6,846 nt of DNA from assembly GCA_001800185.1 (NCBI GenBank), contig MGUX01000162.1, forward strand, positions 1 to 6,846, read 5' to 3'. The stretch comes from Elusimicrobia bacterium RIFCSPLOWO2_12_FULL_59_9. GTDB taxonomy: Bacteria; Elusimicrobiota; Elusimicrobia; O2-12-FULL-59-9. The notes beneath the pieces are model-generated. The model did not search any database. It was not told where the DNA came from and worked only from the letters and a program-made list of their open reading frames with translations. A program made the position numbers and the translations under genes. Shown here in pieces: positions 1 to 6,846 of the stretch (positions within the stretch are counted from its first letter, which is position 1; each line of letters begins with the position of its first letter).

Positions 1-91
1 TGCCGATTTTGTGAACCTGAGCACCAACACCTGGTACTACACGCGGGTCTCGACCTCATCCGACTTTTTCAGTTATATATCCGACAGCACC
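1..91 (+). repeat. 91-bp perfect direct repeat, copy 1
   Basis: Bases 1-91 are identical to bases 541-631, exactly 540 bp apart and in frame. The segment encodes the last strands of an FN3 domain, ending SYISDST. Identity stops abruptly at base 92 (AGG here, CAG in the other copy). The left boundary cannot be seen because the window begins inside the repeat, so the true repeat may be longer. Confidence 0.95.
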
Positions 92-919
92 AGGACTTTG
101 GCGGGGGTGCCGACGCTGGAGGCCCGGCCCGTGTCGGAGATTTACAGCACTTACGCGCGGCTCAACTGGAAGGCGAGCGATATCGCCCCGGAGACGTATT
201 ATTATTCCTGGGTGTCGCTGAGCCCGGACTTGGCGACGATCGCGGGCTCGGCCGGAGGGACGACCTATGACTACGCCTATATTTACGGGCTCAATTCGAA
301 GACGCTCTATTACGCGGCGGTGTCGTCAGTAAGCTGGGGCGCGCAGTACGGCTACACCTCCTTGGGCGCGTTTCAGACGCCGGCGGTGATTCAGTCTACT
401 TATCCGGCGGCTTTTGTCAACGTGAGCAGCACGTCGTTTAGATATCGTTGGGACTCGACCTACGACGCGGGGACGCTTTACCACGTTCAGATATCCACGG
501 ACTGGATTTATTGGACGGGCACGCAGACGACCAATCTGTTTGCCGATTTTGTGAACCTGAGCACCAACACCTGGTACTACACGCGGGTCTCGACCTCATC
601 CGACTTTTTCAGTTATATATCCGACAGCACCCAGACGGCCAAAGGGGTTCCCGCCATCCTCGCGCTTCCCATCACTTCGGTGAGCAGCAACAGTCTCACC
701 GCGAACTGGGACGCGGTGGATTTTCCGGTCAACACGCCGATGTACGCCTGGGTATCCAAGAGTCCCAGCCTGACTTCTTTGGACGGCACCGCCTTCGATT
801 ATGACGACGGGCCCGTCACGTTCAATTTCCTTTCCACCTACACCTTTTATTACGCGGCCGTATCCACCGGAGGTTGGGGGCCGCAATACGGCTACACCTC
901 TTTGGGCTCGACGCGGACG
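2..919 (+). other. N-terminal FN3 domain array (one partial, three complete)
   Basis: These are fibronectin type III beta-sandwiches of about 88-92 residues: partial domain at bases 2-103, then 104-379, 380-643 and 644-919. Each carries the FN3 tyrosine-corner strand: LSTNTWYYTRV (partial and second), LNSKTLYYAAV (first), LSTYTFYYAAV (third). Each complete domain also has the early core Trp (ARLNW, FRYRW, LTANW). The array alternates two subtypes. The partial and second domains share an identical C-terminal part, while the first and third share QYGYTSLG near their ends. The domains are unusually Tyr-rich. FN3 arrays usually act as spacers or protein- and glycan-binding modules outside the cell; no specific ligand can be read here. 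The array probably continues upstream. Confidence 0.85.
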
Positions 920-3900
920 CGCATCGGCGACAACGAGCCTCTGGTCTGGGACGGGGGGGGAACCACCAACAAGGCTTCGGAAGCGGCCAACTGGCAGGGC
1001 GACGTGGTCCCCGCCAACGGCAAGGCGGTGATTTTCAACGGCGCCAATCCTGGCAAATACGCTTTTTGGGACCTCGCGATTACCCTCTCCAATTTCACCA
1101 TGGCGGCGGATTTTTCGAGCTCCGTGGTGGCCGGAGTCCCGTTGAACGTCGCCGGAAACTTCCAAGTGTCGGGAGGCACTTTCTCGGCGGGGGCTTTCGA
1201 GCACCGCGTGAGCCGGGACTGGATTATGGACGCGGGGGGGCGTTTCGACGCCGGAAATTCCACGGTCACGTTTGAGAGCTCTTTCTACTCCTATCTGATG
1301 GGAAATTCCCATCTCTATTCCTTTAAACATCTGCGGATCGCCAAATCGGCGGCGAGCCTGATTGTCGGAACGGCCAACGAGCTCCGCTTGAGCGGCGATT
1401 TGACCGTGGAGTTGGGCATGTTGGATGCCGGGCAAAATTTCCATCAAGTGCAAGGCGCCCTCCGAATTCTGTCCGGCGGCACGTATAATGCCGGGAGCTC
1501 CACTGTTTCAGTTTCCGGCAATTTTGAGCTTGCCGGAACTTTTTATTATGGCAACGGGGTCGTCGTCCTGGATGGAAACGGCGCTTCTATCCTTTATAAT
1601 GGTCCCGGGGCCGACAAGGAAGGCAAACCGACTTTTTACAGCTTGCGCGTCGCCGGAAGCGTCACGAACCAGACCCGGCCTTACGTTTACGGAACCCTGG
1701 AGATTCCCGGAACTTTGACCCTCTCCGACCTTTTGAGCGTCCAGGAGGGCGGCTCGATCAATTTGACCGGCGCCGTTCAAGGCAGCTCCTATTTGCAGCT
1801 TGTGGGCAATGCGGCGCAGACTTTGGGCGCCGGGGGCAGCCTCTTGTCGCCGGTCAAATTCATCCCAAGAACCACCGATGCGGCGATGCCCGCGCGCAGC
1901 TACGGCGCCGACGTCGTGGCTTTAAGCAGCGAGCTTTATCCCAAAAAGGTGACTTTGGGAGCCGGTTTCCACAATATCGCCGGCAATCTTTATGTCATCG
2001 CGGGCAGCGCCGGGAACTTGACTTTGGACGCGGCGTCCAACAAGCCCAACGTGACGGTTTCGGGGCAGGTGGCTTACGCGGGAGGCGGCGCGGGGGATGA
2101 GATTCTGGATTTAGGCGGAAGCACGTGGACCGTTTCCGGCAATTTCAATTTGTCAGCGGGAAAGCTGGCGGCGGGAGCGAGCGGGACCCTCATCTTGGGC
2201 GGCGCCTCCAGGCAGGACATCAACCTGGGAACGGGCGGAGTCCTGGGAACGTTGGAGGTCACAAACGCCATCTCCACGGCCGGCGTCTCTTTCGCGGGCA
2301 ATTTGACCGCCGCCAAACTCAAGGCGCAGACCGGCGGCGCTTCCCTGACCTTCCAAGCCGGCTCGACTTATGAATTTTCTTATCTCGATCTCAACGGACA
2401 GTCGGCTCTCAGCCGAATCCGGCTCAGGAGCGGCGCCTCGCCCAGCCGTTGGAATTTAAGTGTCGCCACCGCCGCCGTTTCCTACGTGGACGTCATGGAT
2501 TCGGACGCATCCTACGGAATAAAAATCAACGCCAGCGGCGGGACAAACCTGGATGCGGGCAACAACCTCAATTGGGATTTCATCGGCGGCGATATCAGCG
2601 CGGCCTCGCCGGCATTTACGGAATTAGGCGCAAGCTCCTTGACGGCGCGCTGGAACACGACGTTCCCGGCCGGGACGCGCTATTACGCCCGGATTTCCAG
2701 CTATTCCAGCTTCACGGCCTATATTACCAGCGATACCTACAACAACTTTGCGTCCTTCATCGGTTTGTCTCAGAACACGACCTATTATTCCCGGGCGGCG
2801 ACCCAGATTTCCGGTCCCTTCACCGACCTGGGCAGCGCCGTGACTCTGGCTTCCGTTCCCGGCATGCCTTCTTTCAGCAACGTGACGTCCAACGGCTTGA
2901 GCATATCTTGGGCGGACAACGGGAACCCCTCCGGACAGACGCGCTACCAATATGCGCTTTCCGATAAATCCGATTTCTCCGCTCCGGCCGCCTCCGGGGA
3001 AATATCGGGCACGACTTCGGGCCTGGTCTATGGCCTGAGTTCCAACACCACCTACTACGCCCGCGTGAGGGCGCAAAACCATGCCGGCGTATTGACCGAT
3101 TGGGCCGCCGCTTCCCGCTCGACATTGGCCAATGCGCCGGTCAGCCCCACTGTGGCGGCGGCCTTCGTTACGAGCGCGACCGTGAACTGGGGCGCGGTGA
3201 GCGCCCAGGGTTACCGGCTGGACGCCTCGCGCGCTTCGGACTTCGGCGGCGAGTTGCTCTCCTCCTCCACCGTCAACGGAAACCTCGGCTCTTTGACCGT
3301 GAGCGGGCTCCAGTCCAACACTTTCTATTACTTCCGCGTCGGGGCCATCAACCATGCGGGTGAGATCAGCTTCGCCTCATCGGCGAGCGGTCAAACCTCG
3401 ATTTCTTCCGGCCCCCAGGGTTTGAGCGGAACGGCGCTTGGGGTTTCCTCCATCAGTTGGACGTGGAGCGCCGTGGCAGACGCGACCACCTACCGCCTCT
3501 ACCGCGCCTCCGACACGGCCTCCGGCCGCCACTTCGCTCAAACGACCGCATTGGGCTATAGCGACGTAGGGCTCAACACCAACCGGCAGTACTCCATTCA
3601 GGTGGCGGCGATTGTCGCGGGAACCGAAAGCGACCCATCCAATCCGGCCTCGGCGTTCACCTTGGCGGCGGTTCCGGCCGGCCTGGGATTTGGAGCCCTC
3701 ACCTCAAGCTCCATACAGATAAACTGGGACTCCGGCGGAAATCCCAATACGACGCCTTTCGAAGTTTCTTATTCAAAGGACAATTTCGCGGCCGACCTCG
3801 CTTTTGCCGCAAGCTTCGCCGTCAATTTGACGGCGTTGACGACGACCCTGACGAACCTGACTCCCGAGACCCTCTACAGCCTCCGCGTCCGGGCCCGAAA

Positions 3901-6846
3901 CGGCGACGGCATAACAAGCGCCTACAGCGCCTTGGCTTCCACCAAGACTTTGGCTGCTCCGCCGCCGGCGCCGACTTTGAATTACTTGACGGCCGCCTCG
4001 AGCAGCCAAATGACCCTTCAGTGGACGGACAATTCGACCACGGAGGACGATTTTCCGATTTTTCATGGCGCTTCTCCCAATCCTACGATGGAAGCGGCCC
4101 GGATTTTAACGGCAAATAAGGCGGGAATAGGTTCTCAGTCGGCAACCATCGGTGGCCTTAACCCCAATACTCGCTATTATTTCCGGCTGCAGTCGCACCG
4201 GCAAACCCCCGACCTATATTCCGGCTATTCCAACGAGTTATCCCCCGTGACCCTTGCGGCGGCGCCGGAGGGGCTGGCGGTCGCTTCTATCAGCTCGCAC
4301 AGTTTTCAACTCAACTGGAGTCCCAACAACAATCCGGCTGGAACGCCTTATGAGGTGGAGCTCGCTTACGATGAATACTTCTCCTATCCCTGGAAGCCTT
4401 ATTCATTTGCCGACAATCTGACGGCCGCCTCGGTCCTGATCGGGGGGCTTTCCTCTCAGACGACTTATTATGCCCGGGTGCGGGCCCGCAACGCGGACGG
4501 CATCGCCACCGCTTTTAGCGGGACGGCTTCCGCCGCCACCCTGCGGGCTCCGGACTTGGTGATCGTCCTTCCCGGCGAGACTTTCACGCCCGGCGTTGGA
4601 ATCGCGGGCAGCGCTCAGGAGGCCGTCGCGGGAACGGCCTACAGCCTGACCGTGATCGCCACCGACGGACGCTTCTATCAGGACGGGTCCTACAACGGCA
4701 CGGTCCGCTTCAGCGGGCCGTCGGACTCCGCCGTTCCTTCCGACTCCGCCTTGAGCGGCGGGGCCGGCGTCTTCAGCGTCACCTTCGGAACCGCTTCGGC
4801 GCAGACGGGCTACGCTTATTTGACCGTCTCCGACGTCGTCGATAATGTGAGAAACGACTATCGGTCGGTCACGGTCCGCTACGCCCCCGATCTGTCATGG
4901 GTCCTGCCGGGTCAGTATTTTAATGCAGGTACCGGCGTCCTCGGAACTCCCCAGCCGGCAACGGCCGGGCTGGCTTATAACGTGACGGTCGTGGCGACCG
5001 ATAAATTCCTGAATCAGGAGGCAGATTACGCCGGCACGGTGAGCATCGGCGCTCCGGGCGACGCCACCTACCTTGCGGGCCACACGTTCACCACAGGCAT
5101 TGGGGGAGACAACGGCTCGTACTCTTTTTCGATCGTTTTCAACTCTTTGGGAACGGCCGCTCTTTCGGCCACCGATGGGGCGCGTTATGACGCTCGCAGC
5201 ATTGCCGTCAACGCCGCTCAGGACCTGGTCCTGGCGCTTTCCGGCGAAATGTTTGTCAATGGGGGCGTCTCCGGGACGCCGCTCGCGGCGACGGCGGGCG
5301 CGCCTTACGGCGTGACGGTGATCGCGACGGACAGCTCCGCCAATCAGGACGGCAATTACAGAGGCAAGGTTCACTTTGCCGGCCCCTTCGGCGCCGTATT
5401 GCCGGCCGACTACTCCTTTACCGCCGCTGATTTTGGGTCTCACGCCTTCACCGTCACCTTCAACGAAGCGGGCGGCGCAAGTTTGGACGTGGAAGACACC
5501 CTTGATGCCGCGCGCTCAGACAGCCGGCTGGTCAGCGTCGTTTCTCCGCCGGATCTGGTTTTGGCGCTGGAGGGCGAAGGATTTACCGAAGGCATAGGGA
5601 TTCAGGGCACGGCCAACGCCGCCACGGCGGGAGTCCCCTACAGCGTGAGCGTGGTGGCGACGAACAATAGCCCCGGCAAAAACAAAGACAATGCTTATTT
5701 CGGAACGGTGCATTTGAGCGGCCCGGCAGACGCCTATTTGCCGTTGGACTACGTCTTTACCGCGGCCGATTTTGGCCAGAAATCGTTTTCTGTAACTTTC
5801 AACTCGGCCGGATCAGCGGCACTGACGGTCACAGACGCCTACAATTCCCTGCGCCAGGACAGCCGCTCGGTCGCCGTCGGCACCCCTCCTGATTTGGTTT
5901 TGGTGCTGGCCGGCCAGACCTTCGCCGACGGGGTGGGGGTCAGCGGCGCCGCCTACGCGGCGACGGCGGGAGTCCCCTACAATCTGACGGTGGTGGCCAC
6001 CACCGACAGCCCTGGAAAAAATAAAGACGCATCCTATACGGGCACGGTCCGATTCACGGGACCTGCCGGCTCCTCCCTTCCGCCCAACACGACTTTTTCC
6101 GCACCTGATTCGGGCGTAAAGGCCTTTTCCGCCACGTTTGTGGCGGTGGGCAGCGCGACGATCACCGCCAGCGACTTGGTCAACGCTGCGCGGAGCGACA
6201 CTCGGGCTGTGTCGGTGGCGGACGGCCAGAGTCCGGTTTCCACCATCCTGGCGCCCACCAACAACTCATCTGTCGGCAGCCTTTCGACCATTTCCGGAAG
6301 CGCCACGGACAACCTTCAAGTCGCCTCCCTGCGGCTGGCCATCGAGCATGTTATTCCATCGGGACCGTCGCAGTATTGGGGCGGCGCGTCCTGGCTCCAG
6401 AGCTATTATGACATCAATGTCGGCGTCAGCCCGGGTGCCTCCGTCAACTGGAGCTATGCCGGGCCCGCCGGTTCGTATCTTGTCCCCGGGGACCAATACA
6501 GAATCCACGCCGTCGCCAGAGATTCCTACTCCAATTCGCATGAGGCCGTGGCAACGGTCACCTATCAAGCAGCCGACGCCCAGCCGCCCGGAGTCACTAT
6601 CGCCGCGCCCAATGCGGCCTTCTCCGGCTCGCTGGCTGTAATTTCAGGCAGCGCTTATGACAGCGGAACGGTCGCGCAGATGAAGATAACTCTCAAGGAT
6701 ATCTCCAACTCGACCTTCTGGAACGCCGGCAATGCCTCCTGGCAGGGTTTTGCCTTCGAAAACAACGTCGCCATCGCGGCCGGAAGCTTCGTCTCCTGGC
6801 AGTTTGCGGGCCCCACGGGACTCATCGGCGTGCATAGCTATCTCAT
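2..6846 (+). CDS. Giant multidomain FN3 / beta-solenoid / Ig-like repeat protein, partial at both ends
   Basis: Frame 2 is open from the first complete codon to the last (2281 codons plus two spare bases), and every part reads as an extracellular repeat domain. Order by residue: partial FN3 1-34; FN3 35-306 (three); beta-solenoid about 313-860; FN3 865-1516 (seven); Ig-like repeats A-E 1518-2073; Ig-like F 2074-2191; Ig-like G 2192-2281, cut. I saw no Cys codon, no hydrophobic membrane span, no catalytic motif, no signal peptide and no sorting signal. The first in-frame ATG (base 740) lies inside an FN3 domain, so the real start is upstream of the window. The family resemblance is to giant bacterial surface or secreted adhesin-like proteins. 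A cell-surface structural or adhesive role is inferred, and ligand and export route are unknown. Reading as one coding frame is very secure; the function is only a class-level guess. Confidence 0.95.
541..631 (+). repeat. 91-bp perfect direct repeat, copy 2
   Basis: This is the second copy of the segment at bases 1-91, without a mismatch. It lies at the C-terminal end of the second complete FN3 domain. The sequence immediately left of this copy (encoding TQTTNLF) is the only view of what may also precede copy 1. Confidence 0.95.
953..960 (+). repeat. Homopolymer run of eight G inside the WDGGG motif
   Basis: Bases 953-960 are eight consecutive G, read as Gly codons of the solenoid entry motif. 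The frame continues correctly on both sides, so the run length shown is the in-frame one. A second run of seven G lies at 1234-1240. Runs like this are prone to slippage or to sequencing length errors. Confidence 0.9.
1142..1366 (+). repeat. Beta-solenoid cassette 1
   Basis: The cassette reads LNVAGNFQVSGGTFSAG, then DAGGRFDAGNSTVTFES, and ends on the strand SFKHLRIAKSA. It corresponds in order to the cassettes at 1382-1678 and 2051-2275: a V/L-x-GNF strand pair, an AG.STV strand, and a final hydrophobic L.I/V strand. The copies are diverged at protein level and no long DNA identity was seen, so they are old duplications. Confidence 0.6.
1382..1678 (+). repeat. Beta-solenoid cassette 2
   Basis: The cassette reads LRLSGDLTVELGMLDAGQNF, then ILSGGTYNAGSSTVSVSGNF, and ends FYSLRVAGSV. 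NAGSSTVSV matches DAGNSTVTF of cassette 1. An extra GNFELAGTFYYGNGVVVLDG segment makes this copy longer. Confidence 0.6.
2051..2275 (+). repeat. Beta-solenoid cassette 3
   Basis: The cassette reads VTVSGQVAYAGGGAGDEILD, then GGSTWTVSGNFNLSAGKLAA, LILGGASRQDINLG, and the closing strand LGTLEVTNAIS. It is preceded by FHNIAGNLYVIAGSAGNLTL. From memory, this strand succession recurs in giant repeat proteins of environmental bacteria. Boundaries are approximate. Confidence 0.6.
2594..4549 (+). other. Central FN3 domain array (seven domains)
   Basis: There are seven consecutive FN3 domains with approximate bases 2594-2857, 2858-3136, 3137-3412, 3413-3673, 3674-3958, 3959-4264 and 4265-4549. Each has a core Trp strand (LTARW, LSISW, ATVNW, SISWTW, IQINW, LQW, LQLNW). 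Each also has a tyrosine-corner strand: LSQNTTYYSRA, LSSNTTYYARV, LQSNTFYYFRV, LNTNRQYSIQV, LTPETLYSLRV, LNPNTRYYFRL and LSSQTTYYARV. Boundaries fall at short Pro linkers such as SVPG, LAAVPAG, LAAPP and LAAAPEG. The fifth and seventh (WDSGGNPNTTPFEV, WSPNNNPAGTPYEV) look like closer relatives of each other. The first is the most diverged and resembles the Tyr-rich N-terminal array. These are probably spacer or binding modules; the ligand is not deducible. Confidence 0.88.
4553..6220 (+). repeat. Five tandem Ig-like repeats (A-E), 110-113 residues each
   Basis: Repeat starts are at bases 4553 (A), 4889 (B), 5222 (C), 5552 (D) and 5891 (E). Lengths are 112, 111, 110, 113 and 110 residues. The shared pattern is DL...L.G..F..G.G..GT...AG..Y..TV.ATD, then Y.GTV.F.GP, then F.VTF...G.A.L...D, then R(S/D)..R.V.V. 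Repeat C (LPADYSFTAADFGSHAFTVTF) closely matches a bacterial Ig-like module common in Planctomycetes and other environmental giant proteins. The opening LPGETFTPGVG of A resembles a related repeat known from Elusimicrobia-type proteins. Both comparisons are from memory. D and E share the inserted loop SPGKNKD and an 18-base identical stretch around AGVPY, so they look like the most recent duplication. A structural or adhesive spacer role is inferred. Confidence 0.82.
6221..6574 (+). other. Bacterial Ig-like domain F (ISG.A.D type)
   Basis: About 118 residues with the strands STILAPTNNSSV, LSTISGSATDN and VASLRLAIE. These are followed by a YWGGASW loop, VNWSYAGPAG, and a closing YRIHAVARDSYSN...TVTYQ strand pair. 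This is the layout of a common bacterial Ig-like beta-sandwich that often sits in tandem near the C-terminal part of giant surface proteins (family knowledge, from memory). The partial domain that follows is a clear paralogue. Confidence 0.75.
6575..6846 (+). other. Bacterial Ig-like domain G, truncated by window edge
   Basis: This repeats the layout of domain F: VTIAAPNAAF, LAVISGSAYDSG, MKITLKD, the loop FWNAGNASW, then VSWQFAGPTG. The sequence stops at HSYLI, about 90 residues into a fold of roughly 118. The closing A.D..GN-type strands expected from domain F are missing only because the window ends. The series may continue downstream, and any C-terminal anchor or secretion domain would lie there. 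Confidence 0.75.

Larger units (their letters stand above)
1..910 (+). repeat. 540-bp (180-codon) supra-repeat covering two FN3 domains
   Basis: Bases 1 to about 370 align without gaps to bases 541 to about 910 at a fixed offset of 540. Three zones differ in conservation. The first 91 bp are identical. The middle is strongly diverged but of equal length, so the proteins still align residue for residue. The end is moderately conserved: bases 301-360 against 841-900 match at 45 of 60 positions, and both encode QYGYTSLG. The duplicated unit is therefore a pair of FN3 domains rather than a single domain. After the second copy of the first-type domain the series stops and the beta-solenoid begins. 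Confidence 0.85.
938..2581 (+). other. Beta-solenoid-like stalk domain, about 548 residues
   Basis: This region has short beta strands separated by Gly, Ser and Asn turns. It opens with VWDGGGTTNKASEAANWQGD (W at residue 316) followed by VVP and AVIFNGA. From memory, this entry motif precedes autotransporter-like or filamentous beta-helical regions in several environmental phyla. It closes with YVDVMDSDASYG and DAGNNLNWDF (W at residue 858), a matching exit motif. Between them are diverged cassettes built on GNF/GDL..., (D/N)AG.STV.., and a strand such as HLRIA, SLRVAG or TLEVTN. Clear copies are at about bases 1142-1366, 1382-1678 and 2051-2275. The stretch 1680-2050 is more diverged but has the same strand-turn texture. 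No polysaccharide-lyase catalytic signature was recognised, so a structural stalk is more likely than an enzyme. The fold assignment is inference from pattern. Confidence 0.7.

Noticed and set aside
740..742. First in-frame ATG of the real frame as a possible start codon
   Set aside because: It falls in the middle of an FN3 domain (TPMYAWVS). The 246 preceding codons encode good FN3 domains, and no signal peptide follows it.
1..910. Tandem 540-bp repeat considered as a mobile element or CRISPR-like structure
   Set aside because: The repeat is in frame, encodes two FN3 domains and has no inverted ends, transposase or short regular repeat-spacer pattern.
596..1453. Minus-strand open frame of 285 codons, the longest start-to-stop frame in the window
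   Set aside because: It is in exact antisense register with the sense codons of the FN3 and solenoid region. The translation is Arg/Gly/Val-rich with no recognisable domain, while the opposite strand has clear repeat domains.
938..2581. Solenoid region considered as a carbohydrate-active enzyme (pectate-lyase-like beta-helix)
   Set aside because: I saw no recognisable catalytic signature or conserved acidic cluster, and the strand-turn cassettes look structural.
2449..2967. Plus-strand frame of 172 codons in frame 1
   Set aside because: It overlaps the solenoid exit and FN3 domains read in frame 2. Its Arg/Gln/His-rich translation is typical of an out-of-frame reading of GC-rich DNA.
2624..3355. 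Minus-strand open frame of 243 codons
   Set aside because: Same antisense register over three FN3 domains, with low-complexity Arg/Gly/Ala composition and no motif.
4895..5443. Minus-strand open frame of 182 codons
   Set aside because: It is an antisense shadow of Ig-like repeats B and C. Similar shadow frames recur over later repeats (5516-5713, 6034-6312), as expected from repetition of the sense sequence.
6138..6641. Plus-strand frame of 167 codons in frame 3
   Set aside because: It is an out-of-frame reading of Ig-like repeats E to G, Pro/Arg/Ser-rich with no domain, while frame 2 continues without interruption.

Overview
The window is one uninterrupted protein-coding frame on the + strand. 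Codons starting at base 2 run to the right edge (2281 codons) without a stop, and both ends of the gene lie outside the window. The product is a fragment of a very large, secreted-type, multidomain repeat protein. I see no signal peptide, start codon, stop codon, membrane segment or anchor, because neither terminus is present. There is no intergenic space, so no promoter, terminator, RNA gene, mobile element or CRISPR array is expected, and none was seen.

Layout, in residues of the fragment: (1) residues 1-306, one partial and three complete fibronectin type III (FN3) domains. They form an alternating two-domain unit with an exact 540-bp period, and a 91-bp segment is perfectly repeated at bases 1-91 and 541-631. 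(2) About 313-860, a glycine- and valine-rich beta-solenoid-like stalk. It opens with a WDGGG...AANW...VVP motif and closes with a YVDV.DSDAS...GNNLNW motif. (3) About 865-1516, seven more FN3 domains. (4) 1518-2073, five tandem Ig-like repeats of 110-113 residues, each opening with DL and a G-rich loop, followed by ATAG.PY..TVVAT. (5) 2074 to the end, two further bacterial Ig-like repeats with an ISGSA.D core, the second cut by the window edge.

All these modules are extracellular beta-sandwich or beta-solenoid folds, and I found no cysteine codon in the frame. No enzyme motif is visible. The simplest reading is a giant surface or secreted adhesin-like protein whose visible part is stalk and spacer. 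The ligand and the export route cannot be told from this fragment.

Organism: GC-rich bacterial DNA. The combination of NTTYYARVRA-type FN3 domains, the WDGGG..AANW solenoid, the LPGE-type Ig repeats and the ISG.A.D Ig repeats resembles, from memory, giant proteins of uncultured Elusimicrobiota and similar metagenomic lineages (Omnitrophota, Planctomycetota). This is an inference from domain style. No housekeeping gene is present to confirm it.
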